Position numbers and translations under genes: made by a program. Positions 8,478-19,320 of a DNA stretch of 64,000 nt are shown here, piece after piece. The notes beneath the pieces are model-generated. The model saw only the letters and a program-made list of their open reading frames with translations, had not been told where the DNA came from and made no database searches. Position 1 is the stretch's first letter, and every line of letters begins with the position of its first letter. The stretch is from Eledone cirrhosa (Eukaryota; Mollusca; Cephalopoda; Octopoda; Eledonidae), in NCBI GenBank assembly GCA_964016885.1, contig OZ024742.1:11080681-11144680 (forward strand). The letters run 5' to 3'.

Positions 8478-8940
8478 AAAACAGATCTGAAATTGAGCCG
8501 CGGTCTAGAGCCTGTCTGTCTCAATGAAATTATACGTAAACATAACAAACGGAGCCGAGGTCTACAGCTTCTGTGTCTCAACGACATTATACTTAGTTGG
8601 ATTGGCAGTATCGGTAGAGGGTCGGACACTATGCTTTGCAGCAAAGAGTTACGGCCCTTTATGGTCTGAGTTCAAATCTCCCCCGAGGTTAACTTTGCCT
8701 TTCATCCTTACAGGGTCGATAAAATAAAGTACCAGTAATACACTGGGTAATTGCTCGCCTTGTGCCAAAAGTAGAAACAATTATACTTAAACGGGTCTCA
8801 AACTGAGCCGAGGTCTACAGTTTCTGTGTCTCAACGACATTATACTTAAACAGATGTCAAACTGAGCCGAGGTCTGCAGCCTGCCTGTCTCAAATACATT
8901 ATAGTGAAACAGATCTCAAACTGAGCTGTGGTCTACGTTA
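8478..8940. repeat. 58-bp minisatellite split by a SINE
   Basis: Five diverged copies of a 57-59 bp unit with GAGCCGAGGTCTACAG, TGTCTCAACGACATTATAC and TTAAACAGATCTCAAACT. The GAGCCG anchors are at 8495, 8552, 8805, 8864 and 8923. The 253-bp gap between the second and third anchors equals one unit plus a 194-bp SINE insertion with its target duplication. Confidence 0.8.
8596..8779 (+). mobile_element. Octopus-type tRNA-derived SINE with 10-bp target duplication
   Basis: Starts AGTTGGATTGGCAGTATCGG. The B-box region is TGAGTTCAAATC at about 8669-8680, followed by GAGGTTAACTTTGCCTTTC, GGGTCGATAAAATAAAG and a 3' end TGCCAAAAGTAGAAACA. The direct repeat ATTATACTTA is at 8586-8595 and 8780-8789. 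The neighbouring minisatellite unit shows the unoccupied site, CGACATTATACTTAAACAG, so the boundaries are well fixed. Confidence 0.85.
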
Positions 8941-8956
8941 CTGATTGACACACTAG

Positions 8957-8958
8957 CA

Positions 8959-9006
<48 letters not shown>

Positions 9007-9240
9007 ATGGTGAAGATGATGATGATGATGATAATGATTGGGTGGAATGTGATGGTGATGGTGGCGTGTGGTAGTAGTGATCGTATTGTGAATGTAGTAG
9101 TAGTGCTTGTGGTAGTGGTGGCGGCGGTATTGTGACAGTAGTGGTTCCAGTAGATAGTAGTGTTGTTGTGGTGGTGGTGGTGGTGGTGTTGGTGGTGTGG
9201 TGATGGTGGTGGTGATGGTGATGGTGTTCTATGTTGGTAA
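8957..9240. repeat. GAT and GGT trinucleotide-rich tract
   Basis: (GAT)n from 8959 to about 9038, then imperfect GGT/GTG repeats. No gene. Confidence 0.85.
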
Positions 9241-9397
9241 TTATGTTAGATATAATGAGGAAAGTATTGCATTCAGCCTGCTGGTTTGTCTGAAACTGAC
9301 TGAAACTGTACTAAATGACTGGCTTTTGTGTTGCCATTCAAATGGATATATATATATATATATAATAAATGTAATCTGAGTTTTTTGAATATTAATA

Positions 9398-10715
9398 ACT
9401 AGCAGATTTACCCGGCGTTGCTCGGGGTTTGAAATTATGCTAAGAATATACAGCTAGGAAGTAAAAGAACATTATTTGTCCCCAACTTGTCAAAATAAGC
9501 AGTCTCTTTATAAGGACTGTTAATAAAGTTGGTTATCTCCCTTACATCACTTTTGCTACCGATAATTTTGATATCGATTTTTTATTGCTCAACGTGGGTC
9601 GATTGGAAATTATTTGTGAGGTGATCATCTTAGCGACCTGTGCAACGTGCACAGAAAATTTGGTCAAATTCGGTTGGTAATTGTAAAAGCCTTAGGTATC
9701 CAAAGTTGTCCACGGATATATAAATCTATTGATACTGTATGTGATCCACAGGATGCGGTCAACTATCCAGTTGAATTTCTAAATTCTTTAAATCCTCCTG
9801 CTTTACCTCCTAATACATTGGTTCTGAAAGAGGGAACGCCAGTTATTTTGCTGAGAAATATCACTCCTCCAAAACTATGCAATGGTACACGCCTTGTGGT
9901 TAAAAAACTGTCTCCACTTAGTATTGACGCTACCATTCTATCCGGATGTGGAAAAGGCGAGGATGTGATAATAACAAAAATTAGCCTGACTACATCAGGC
10001 GTGGATACTCCCTTCTCCTTTCGCCGAACCGAATTTCCCCTTCTTGTTGCCTTTGTGATGTCCATAAACAAGTCGCAAGGTCAAACTCTGTCCGTCACTG
10101 GAATTCACTTGGATGAACCTTGCTTTTCGCACGGAAAATTCTACGTTGCCTGCTCACGAGTTGGCAGTCGAGATAATCTTTGCGTTTGTTTCGAAAAGAA
10201 AAACAAGAATATCGTCCATCCTGAAGTATTTAGTGTTAACAAAATAACTTATTACAGCTCTGCCTTGACTTCACCTTACTCATTACAAAACATACCAATG
10301 AATATGTCATGCAGGATATTTTGGATTATACGTTCAAAATTTAACCATACACAGCAAAGGATGCTCTCAAAGAATAGATTTTCTCTTATTCTACTCTCAT
10401 TATTTTTTTGTTTGTATACAACTCTGCTTTCATTACAACTTTATGTACTTTAGCAAAACTGCCGGTTTTTTTACAGATTTGCAACGTGTATTGTCTTTAA
10501 TCATTTGTATAACTACATCCTGTTCAGTGTTTTCCTTCATTATCAGCATAGTTTTATGTGTACAAAGATTGCACTAAATATTCGTTTGCATTAATTATTG
10601 AAGACTTCTGCTTATTTTGACAGGTTGGGGACAAATAATGTTCTTATTTTACTTCCTAGCTGTATATTCTTAGCATAATTTCAAACCCCTAGCAACGCCG
10701 GGTAAATCTGCTAGT
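9398..10715 (+). mobile_element. Helitron-derived element with 105-bp inverted termini
   Basis: The ends 9398-9502 and 10608-10715 are inverted repeats of about 105 bp, starting ACTAGCAGATTTACCCGGCG and including GGGGTTTGAAATTATGC and GGAAGTAAAA, with only a few differences and one 3-nt indel. They enclose the C-terminal end of a Helitron helicase. Classical Helitrons lack terminal inverted repeats, though Helentron-type elements have short ones. This could be a Helentron relative, or a helicase scrap captured between two inverted copies of another repeat. Confidence 0.65.
9716..10453 (+). pseudogene. Helitron Pif1-family helicase, C-terminal fragment
   Basis: The frame is open from 9647. 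The family match begins near 9716 (KSIDTV, then [36 protein letters not shown]). The late helicase motifs follow: [19 protein letters not shown] (motif V region, about 10042-10094) and [15 protein letters not shown] (motif VI region, about 10120-10164). This is the last ~170 residues of the SF1B helicase half of a Rep/Hel protein that is normally over 1,000 residues. The Rep nuclease and the Walker motifs are missing. The tail after about 10230 is not conserved and probably reads into the untranslated end. Dead fragment. Confidence 0.85.
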
Positions 10716-10742
10716 ATATTATATTTATTTCATATAGAAATG

Positions 10743-10856
10743 ACTTCTACAGATCTAGAAATGTTTCATTCGTATGAAATCATCAGGTTAGATGCCTATA
10801 CTATACTGACGTATTGAGTACATTTATTGACTGTGGTCTCCTCCTAATACCCGGCG
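10743..10856 (-). ncRNA. P3 PLE terminus with degenerate hammerhead
   Basis: On the minus strand, CTGATGA (complement 10780-10786), TTTC/GAAT, GAAA (complement 10764-10767), stem III ACA/TGT with a mismatch, and GTA. Stem I AAC/GAA.. does not pair beyond one base, so the ribozyme is probably inactive. The flank 10803-10856 on the plus strand (GTATTGAGTAC, ACTGTGGTCTCCTCC, ACCCGG) is homologous to 5685-5735. Confidence 0.6.
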
Positions 10857-10966
10857 GGGGAATTCACATATATATGTGTGTGTGGCGGTGGTGGTTGTTG
10901 TTCGTATGTCTATGCCATGCTGTGAAGGATCGGCGTTGGACCGTAACCTAGTTGCCTGCTGTGAGA

Positions 10967-11013
<47 letters not shown>

Positions 11014-11226
11014 AAAATTAGAGGCAGGACTGGTGTAATTCCTTAAAGGTTTATTATACTATGACCGGGTGCAGTGTGAATCCGGTGACATCATCAGGTA
11101 TTCCGAAATTTATCCAACAAAAGGAATATAATAGACACAATCCAAGGGGCTGAAAAGCAGAGAGATGCCCAAGACGAGAAGGCGGCCAAAAATTAGCAGT
11201 TGTAAGTCCGGGCGGCTGCCTTCAAG
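10857..11226. other. Unassigned repeat-like sequence
   Basis: Holds (TA)n at 10969-11011 and a stretch at 11012-11130 that resembles a retroelement end: on the minus strand it has CTGATGA followed by a CACCGG..CCCGGT stem, but no GAAA. No gene. Confidence 0.4.
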
Positions 11227-11579
<353 letters not shown>

Positions 11580-11623
<44 letters not shown>

Positions 11624-12124
11624 TAGCGGACCCATGCCATTAATAATGATTGCAATAGTTGAAAGTATTTGATTTCTGGTGTCCTCATCCTCTCAATGAC
11701 CATCACCGCTCTCTTTCTCCTTCACATATCTGCGTTAAATCACACCACACTTGTCATACATTCATGACATCATACTTGTCATCATTGCTTGTCACCCAAT
11801 TTGTCGAGGATGATGACGGTGATGGTGATGATTAAACAAAACAGAAGTTGTGTCAGAAACCGTTGTTAAGTGTTTAAATATTTAAAATATTTATTGTAGA
11901 ATTTCTCCCATCATAAAGTAAGCAGGTGGTTTAATAAAGAAAATAAACGACTGAACATTAAATTCCTTTACAGACGTGGTAATTGTTGCTGAAATAAAAT
12001 CGATAAAGTGAAAGATAATAACTTAATTATATATCCAGATACACAGACAACACGCTCACATACTAATACATGCACACGCTCACAATATATATATATATAT
12101 ACACACACACACAGACATATATAT
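11580..12124. other. Unassigned sequence
   Basis: (TA)n to 11622, then TACTAGCGGACCCATGCC, which looks like a transposon end of the ACTAGCRGA type, followed by non-coding AT-rich DNA and a CA/TA tract. No gene. Confidence 0.4.
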
Positions 12125-12457
12125 CACCATCATCCTCATCATCCTCATCATCATTTTACGTCCGCTTTTCCCTGCTTGCGAGGGTGGGACGGGTCCTATT
12201 CAGCACAACATCTTTCCACTTGTCCCAGTCCTTCGTCATCTCCACCGTGTGCTTCAGTGATCTGAGGTCTGCTCTCACCACCTCCACCCATGTTTTTCAT
12301 GGTCTACCTCTACTGCGTCTTCCTTCTATGGGATTTCTTGGCACTTCTTTACCCAGCGGTCATCCTCCATGCGCATCACATGTCCATACCATCGCAATCT
12401 TCTCTCCCGCACACCACAACTTATCCCTCTTAAACACAGTTTCTCTCTCAACACATC

Positions 12458-12463
<6 letters not shown>
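12125..12463 (-). pseudogene. Non-LTR retrotransposon reverse transcriptase C-terminus, copy 1
   Basis: Read on the minus strand and allowing frameshifts, it gives LRWYGHVMRMEDDRW, VKKC, EGRRSRGRP and KTWVEVV, then a 3' end with (ATG)n tail. RMEDDRW followed by a basic GRRxRGRP block is the usual end of the RT ORF in many LINEs. The trinucleotide tail fits an RTE-like family but does not prove it. 5'-truncated and frameshifted. Confidence 0.7.
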
Positions 12464-12527
<64 letters not shown>

Positions 12528-12534
<7 letters not shown>

Positions 12535-13090
12535 TAAAAAAATAATGAATAAAACAATGAAACAGTTCCTTATATTAAACAAAAAAAGTTCATTATTTAA
12601 CGATCGTTTCTAGGACATATATGTGTTAGAATTGTCTGTGGATTATAAACATACAGAGACATTAGCCCTAAATTTTTATATTTACATACACTTTTTCGAC
12701 ATGCGTATGCATGTCAACATACATTTTATGCATATCTGTGAACGAAGTTACTTACATATATACACACACCTAACTGTATTTTCTTGATGAATTTTTATGT
12801 ATTTCATTGGTCTATTTAAAATCTGTTCCCAAACAGACCTGTAATTTTGAATTGTTGTTATTATCAATAAATATACTTCATTATTTCTGAAGACAGCATA
12901 TATATGTGATGGTATGTATATTCTCTTTGATAGTTTGTATAATTTTGTACATAGATCTTTTGAATATGCATGCCAATTCTAACACATATATGTCCTAGAA
13001 ACGATCGTTAAATAATGAACTTTTTTGTTTAATATAAGGAACTGTTTTATTGTTTTATTCATTATTTTTTAAATATTTTATCTTGACTCT
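12528..13090. mobile_element. PLE-like remnant, family P5, inverted termini
   Basis: 12528-12640 and 12973-13085 are about 110-bp inverted copies (ATTAAAAAAATAATG, GAAACAGTTCC, CGATCGTTTCTAGGAC, ATATATGTGTTAGAATTG). The 330-bp interior is non-coding and ends with the 5' half of a hammerhead whose 3' half lies in the right terminal repeat. The left terminal repeat lacks the 5' half. Confidence 0.65.
12877..13019 (+). ncRNA. Hammerhead ribozyme with very long stem II (P5)
   Basis: Stem I TTCATTATTT (12877-12886) pairs perfectly with AAATAATGAA (13010-13019). Core is CTGAAGA (12887-12893). Stem II CAGCATATATATGTG (12894-12908) pairs with CACATATATGTCCTA (12983-12997) at 13 of 15 positions, enclosing a 74-nt loop. 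GAAA is at 12998-13001, stem III ACG/CGT, and the cleavage triplet is GTT (13007-13009). All core bases are present. GTT is permitted by the NUH rule but cleaves more slowly than GTC. Confidence 0.65.
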
Positions 13091-13212
13091 GTATTCCGTT
13101 TATCTTTCACCGAAAGTGATTTTTGAATGCATCTCTTCTTTCCATGATATCCGGATTACATTGAGTTCTTCATACGGATTGGACACTACCGTAAACTTTT
13201 GGTAGATTTATC

Positions 13213-13390
<178 letters not shown>

Positions 13391-13392
<2 letters not shown>

Positions 13393-13726
13393 TGAAAAGC
13401 ATAAGAGCTGTGAAAACAGTAAAGGAAACAAATAAATATTCTTAAAAAGACTCCAGTTGCATTTTCAATTCCTCTTCATTATACGTTCACTCGCTTAGGA
13501 CATCTCGTTTTTGTTTTTTCATAAAAAAAAAACTCCTTTTCGTTGAGTGCTTCAGTTATTACATCGTGATTTGCTGACCGGAATTACAAAGAGAAATGAT
13601 GAATTTAGTGTATTGATCTGTTAAGTTCGATATCGGATCATTTGTCATCTGCAATAATTAATTATGATGTAACCATGACTTCGTTCTGCCTTACACACAC
13701 ACACACACACATATAAATATATATAT
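13391..13726. other. AT-rich sequence without identifiable feature
   Basis: Non-coding, with a short (CA)n at 13692-13710. Nothing recognised. Confidence 0.5.
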
Positions 13727-14035
13727 TTACTGATAATGCTTCCAAAATATGTGAACCTATCTACTACACTCAGGTGGATACCGTTTACTGTTAAATTTGG
13801 CTGAAACATGATCCTCGCCTGGAGGAGAAGTGAACATTACTTTAGTTTTTGTGTGGCTGATGGTCACTTCAAAAACCACAAGTCATAGAAATATGATCCA
13901 TTATGACCTGTGTGACTTCTTCATTGTAACAAGACCACCATCATCTGCATACAGCAACACTCGGACAATGTCTTGATAAGTTTTTTGATTTAGCGTAAAA
14001 TCGACGCAAATTAAAGGGTTTGCGAGATGTATGCA
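13727..14035 (-). pseudogene. LINE reverse transcriptase fragment with YADD motif
   Basis: On the minus strand, allowing frameshifts: VRVLLYADDGGLVT (YADD coded at complement 13938-13956), then EVTISHTKTKVMF, VNGIHL and FTYFGSIIS. These follow the order of motif C and the downstream xxISxxKTxVM, VxGxxLxxV and FxYLGS blocks of LINE RTs. Stops and shifts show it is dead. It could come from the same family as 12125-12463, which encodes a more C-terminal part in the same orientation. Confidence 0.7.
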
Positions 14036-14470
14036 CATATATATATATATCTATATATTCACAAACAAGCCTGATGTTCCTCTTCATTGTAATAAAGTTC
14101 TTCTATCTTTACAGTATTCAATAAAACGCATGCAAGACAAAAATATTCGGTAGCAATTACGCAACATGTATACAGGTATATCAATACTCATTTTGAAGGT
14201 GGTGACGTGAAGACTCCGAAATGTTAAGAGAGCAAATGATTTAGGAATGCTACAGTAAGGAACTAAAGATAAAGCATTACTAAGGACACAGGAAATTCCT
14301 TAATAGAAATATAGTCATGTTTTTAACGTAATATATTTGAGAAAATAGCTGTTCCCTACACAGACATAGACACACACTTGCGTCTATAAGTATATGTAGG
14401 TTAAGCTTTGTGAGCTTGTAGGCTTTGTGTGTGTGTCTGTTTAAGGATAATATATATATATATATATTAT
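14036..14470. other. Unassigned sequence
   Basis: AT-rich, with short TA and GT tracts. No coding signal. Confidence 0.5.
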
Positions 14471-14668
14471 ATAATTGGAAAATAGTAAAATCGAATCTCT
14501 GGCGGATTGCAAGTAAATTCGGCCTACTTATATGAAATGATGAGTTAGCAAAGCACTCGATAAGTTATGGCCTTAGAGTAATAACATACGTTTAAATAGC
14601 TTGACAAATCGAACATTGTGGTAGGCGAATCTAACACACAATATATACCAAAGTAACCATAGAACTAA
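14471..14668. repeat. Dispersed repeat R, copy b
   Basis: Same orientation as 11381-11579, differing by scattered substitutions and small indels (for example TATGAAATGATGAG versus TATGAGGTGTTGAG). Confidence 0.7.
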
Positions 14669-15535
<867 letters not shown>

Positions 15536-15747
15536 TATAAAACGAAGGAAGTGTGGTAAGGAACCAGGTGGACCATAACTAACGCACCAGAGTACTCGAT
15601 ACCTTGGGTAGTAGAGTGGGTAATAGGAAAAGAGTCAAGACCCCGACGGCAGAGCTGAAGCCGTTTCGACGGTTATTTCTGCACCTGGTCCAGAAATAGC
15701 CGTCGAAACGGCTTGAGCTCTGCCGTCGGGGTCCTGACTCTTTTCCT
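15536..15747. mobile_element. PLE P2 terminal repeats, inverted head to head
   Basis: AACGAAGGAAGTGTGG .. GGGTAGTAGAGTGGG matches 3035-3110 and 5029-5088. 15625-15678 is then inverted at 15688-15747 around a short CACCTGGT-like spacer. The plus-strand right arm has the ribozyme 3' half (GAAAC, stem III ACGGC/GCCGT, GTC). Confidence 0.7.
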
Positions 15748-16075
15748 GTATGTATATATATATATATAAAATTATTTTGCGTTCCGTGCTCAATCCTGAC
15801 CAGCTACCAACCCTTTGTGTTCCAATATTTTACCCCTTCCCTTTAACATCATCACATCTAGACACACCACATGTACATCATTCATCTACAGTAACATATC
15901 TAACAGAACTTTGTATGGTTAGTCCCTTTTGTATGAAGATGTCCCAAACCTGTTCTTTCACTATCTACACTCTCCCTCTTTCTTTCTCTCTCTCTCTCTC
16001 CCTTGACCCACGCACACAAACCTACACTCACACACATATATATATATGCACACACACACACTCACACACACACAC

Positions 16076-16115
<40 letters not shown>

Positions 16116-16135
16116 GCACACACACACACACGTAT

Positions 16136-16204
<69 letters not shown>
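15748..16204. other. Unassigned sequence and CA/TA microsatellites
   Basis: 15775-15975 is non-repetitive (CCAGCTACCAACCCTTTG..). The rest is CT, CA, TACACA and TA repeats to the edge of the P6 element. No gene. Confidence 0.5.
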
Positions 16205-16209
<5 letters not shown>

Positions 16210-16242
16210 GGATTTAAATGGATACAGTTCAGTAAAAGGAAT

Positions 16243-16540
16243 TTATTGACACGTGTTTCAATAACAGTTATACAACCTGAAAACAGCTATCTACAAAGTA
16301 ATTGGCAGTATCGGTAAAGGATCGGACGCCATGCTTTGACGCATAGAGTTACGGCCCTTGCCATTCTGAGTTCAAATCCCGCCAAGGTTAACTTTGCCTT
16401 TCATCCTTACGGGGATCGATAAAATAAAGTACCAGTAATGTACTGGGTAATTGCTGGCCTTGTGCCAATAGTAGAAACAATTAATTATTCAGACACTCAA
16501 TATTTCAATGTTATTTTCAAATACCATTTCATCAGAATAA
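16243..16540 (-). ncRNA. Hammerhead ribozyme (P6) with a SINE in its stem II loop
   Basis: Minus strand: stem I TTATT/AATAA (complement 16536-16540 with 16243-16247), core CTGATGA (complement 16529-16535), GAAA (complement 16256-16259), stem III ACAC/GTGT, cleavage triplet GTC. Stem II AATGGTA/TGTTATT gives 7 pairs next to the core, three of them G-U. The span between the halves is about 270 nt, of which about 180 is a SINE. The original loop would have been about 75 nt, similar to P5. Confidence 0.5.
16303..16482 (+). mobile_element. Octopus-type tRNA-derived SINE
   Basis: GGCAGTATCGGTAAAGGATC at the 5' end, B-box GAGTTCAAATCCC, 3' end GTGCCAATAGTAGAAACAAT. No convincing target duplication longer than about 4 bp. 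It interrupts the P6 hammerhead. Confidence 0.85.
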
Positions 16541-16859
16541 TATCATTGAGAACTTGTTTGGTTTTTATAGAGAATATTAAGAGGGAGGAGTGAAGTTGTT
16601 AGAAGAATAGTTAAGGGAGTGGATAGACATTTTTGATAGCAGTGGGTAATTAGATTCCCATCTGTTATTTTGTTAGTTGAGTTTGACATTTTTTATAGAA
16701 TATTCATTATTTGGCGTTGGCTGTATTGGTTATTTTTCTAAATCTATAGAAGGATAGGAGATAGTAAAGATATGTATAGTTGGTTTTGTGTTTGCACTTA
16801 ATTCACATACAGACTTAAATTTTTCTTTCAAGTGTACGTATCCGTTCGCCCACACATAA

Positions 16860-17345
16860 ATATATGCGTATATATACTTATTTTTTAAAAAAACATACAG
16901 TCACATACTTACATATATGTACACCTCTACAAATATATACACTCACATACACATACTTACATGCTCATACTTACATACATATATACCTGTACACACACAT
17001 ATATATATATATACATATATATATGTGTACATACATACGCATTCGTGTATATACACTTTCATACTCTACTTATCTTCATATACACACATATAGACACACA
17101 CATATATACATACATACTCTTGTCCATGTGTATATATATATATAAATACACATATACATGAATACACATACATTTAATTATACACATCAAACATATATAT
17201 ATATACACTCACCCACTTATTTACTTATTTATATACATTTTCACGTATATACATTCACATGGTCGCTTTTAGACACATTCATTATAGCATATTCGCACCT
17301 ATTCTCACCAGCATATTTATCCATCATTAGTGTGATAATTTAAGG
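16860..17345. repeat. TACA/TATA simple-sequence tract
   Basis: Degenerate TACATA, CACATA and TA repeats. The several 60-93 codon open frames here are Tyr/Ile/His/Thr low complexity. Confidence 0.8.
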
Positions 17346-17438
17346 TTATTAATAGTACACATATATGTTGAGAAGAGATTGTTTTTATATTTTTCTAACT
17401 AGATTGAGGATTTGTATAGTTGGGAGGATGTCCCTCGT

Positions 17439-17890
17439 TTATGTAATATTCAGCTTGTAGTGGGAAAAAAGGGTTTTAGTTCGGTGACGGCAGAATAATG
17501 TTCGTTCAATTCTGTTATTAAGCAATTTCTTCTTGTGTGTGATTATGTAATAAATCTCAAGATTACATAATTTGCAAACATTTTGGCTCCTGGAAAAGCT
17601 TTGGGTTTTAGCTAATTTCTCCCATTTTAAGGTAAACTTTTGATCGCTCTCCCTGAGCGTCCAAGCTTTTTTTGCTAAAGTTGTTACATTTCTTTGGCTC
17701 TGGTGTTTTATTGAGTAAGAATGCCTATACAATCGAGATTTAAACGATGTTGCCGTTGATCCCACGTAATACCACTCGTTGCCTCCGGATTCAATGGTAC
17801 ACTTATAGATGATATTTTTTTCAAGGCAGTTATTGCCGAGGGGCAATTGTCAGGATAGGTGCAGTTACAGTTGTGGACGTTGGTTTTGTA
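17439..17890 (-). pseudogene. GIY-YIG endonuclease of PLE P6, frameshifted
   Basis: On the minus strand the Cys-rich linker HNCNCTYPDNCP is read in one frame (complement about 17870-17830). The rest, PLGNNCLEKNIIYKC, YYVGSTATSFKSRLYRHS, W, CKLCNLE, LLNNRIE and CRHR, is read in another. One missing C in the run at about 17834-17837 would account for the shift. The GIY-like IIYKC, YIG-like YVGS, conserved R and H, and the Glu after the second Cys pair are all present. The upstream frame to 18070 lacks recognisable RT, so the element is 5'-truncated. Confidence 0.75.
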
Positions 17891-18075
17891 GTTAGGTTCA
17901 CTCTGGAGTAGTATTGCGGACGAACTTAGGTGTGGTTTATTTATGTTCTGTAGTGTATTGTCTACTGTTTTTTTTGTGCTCTTTGTACTTAAGTTTTTAG
18001 TGTTTTCGTTTAACCTTCTAGTATTGATCTTTTTTATGTGTTGTTCAAGGTTTAACGCTGTAGAGTACAAACAAA

Positions 18076-18258
18076 CCGAACATTATAATATATGTTCGGT
18101 AAACACATACGTACACACATATATGTGTGCATCTATGTATGTGTATACATACTACTGTACGTCTGTATACATATATGTATGTACGTATAGATACTTATAT
18201 TTAAGTATCAGCCGTACTAAGAGTGAGAAATGAAATTTCAATTTCATTTTTTCCATTT

Positions 18259-18295
<37 letters not shown>

Positions 18296-18436
18296 TAACA
18301 GATTAAAGTTTAAGCAAAGAATCGCTGCTTTCACTCTTAACGGGATTTTCTGAAACTAACAAAGTCAATCTATGAACGCAGAAGTGGATATTTCAAAAAA
18401 CGTTGCAACCGGAGGAAGACAGGAAGACGATACTTT
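18076..18436. other. Microsatellites and unassigned sequence
   Basis: TA/ATGT repeats to about 18185 and (TA)n at 18260-18292. The rest is unrecognised. Confidence 0.5.
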
Positions 18437-18698
18437 GGTTCGTGGAAACGTTCCCTGGCAAAGAACGGGAAAAAACGAATACGTCATTAATTGGAGAAGT
18501 GAAAAACAGAACCACGTTTATGGTATAAAAGAAGTCGTAGACTAAAATTCTATTAGGTGGTTCATAGAGACGTTCTCTGGCAATGAGCGGAAAAAACGAA
18601 GATAATACGTCATATGTGGAGCGTAGAGAACAATTACACGCAAAGACCAAACCACGTAAACGGTATAACTGAAGTCGTAGACTAAAATTCTAACTAGG
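18437..18698. repeat. Two-copy tandem duplication, ~120/140 bp
   Basis: 18437-18555 and 18557-18698 share GGTTC, CTCTGGCAA.GA.CGG, GAAAAAACGAA, TACGTCAT, ACCACGT and GAAGTCGTAGACTAAAATTC. Copy 2 has two insertions. Function unknown. Confidence 0.65.
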
Positions 18699-19005
18699 AA
18701 ACCGAATTATTCTCCGCTTCAGAGTTAAGAATAAAGTAAATAAAATACAGAGATAATTGAAATTAAATAAATACATACACGGATCCAAATACGTACATAC
18801 TCAAGCATACGCGAAAACACTCGCCTTAGGTATACAAAACCATATATATATATATGAAAAAAGGAGAGCAATGAGAAAAGGAGTGCAAGGAGAGTAAGGA
18901 GAGCAAGGAGAGCAAGGAGAGGTTAAGGCAAATATTGCTCAAGTTATGCTGTAAACAGACAAAGGTGAAGAAGAGGAAGAAGAAAAAAATCAACTGAAGA
19001 GGTAG
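18699..19005. other. Unassigned sequence
   Basis: AT-rich, with a GGAGAGCAAGGA minisatellite-like run at 18865-18925 and a Glu/Lys-rich frame at 18961-19002 that runs, in the same frame, into the stop just before the next pseudogene. Confidence 0.4.
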
Positions 19006-19300
19006 ATTCTGCACCAAAATGACTTTGCTTCTTTTACAAACATCGAGTTTTCGTCTTTTGTAACTCCTGGTACAAAAACTTTCTTCACGAGATTTTCTAT
19101 CAGCACCGATTTCTTCGACAAAGACCCTTCAACATGGAAGGATGATCCTGGTTACAAAAGTGGACTTGAAAAACTTGAGAAGACAGTTGTTGTGAATGAT
19201 GTTGCAGAAAGAGGTGTCAAACTCATTCAGGATTACAATAACATTCTCACTTACAGATCGTTACCGAAAACCGTAAAACATACCCAACTGCCACTAAATC
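19006..19300 (+). pseudogene. Exon-like remnant of a conserved invertebrate ORF family
   Basis: Open frame with NIEFSSFVTPGTKTFFTRFS, DKDPSTW, LEKLEKTVVVNDVAERGVKL and IQDYNNILT. The VVNDxAERGVxLIxxYNxxLT signature recurs in an uncharacterised, often transposon-associated protein family I remember from many invertebrate genomes; its function is unknown. A stop (TAG 19003-19005) cuts the N-terminal side, where the same frame is Glu/Lys-rich. The frame loses resemblance after 19260, and a SINE is inserted at 19321. I call it a broken copy. Confidence 0.6.
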
Positions 19301-19320
19301 CTCTCTTATGTAAAAATAAT

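Larger units (their letters stand above)
16205..18075 (-). mobile_element. Penelope-like element, family P6, 5'-truncated
   Basis: On the minus strand: endonuclease remnant (17890-17439), non-coding 3' region expanded by TA/CA microsatellites (about 17345-16860), AT-rich 3' region with CTCCCTCTTAATATTC, then a terminal hammerhead (16540-16243) ending at a (TA)n tract. The order EN, 3' UTR, ribozyme-bearing terminus is that of a PLE 3' end. That all parts belong to one insertion is an inference from order and strand. Confidence 0.6.

Noticed and set aside
8603..8680. tRNA gene at the SINE head
   Set aside because: Only the B-box-like part is tRNA-like. No cloverleaf with paired arms can be drawn, and the sequence is repeated at the other SINEs.
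11030..11110. Possible hammerhead on the minus strand (CTGATGATGTCACCGG..)
   Set aside because: It has CTGATGA and a CACCGG/CCCGGT pairing, but no GAAA and no stem I.
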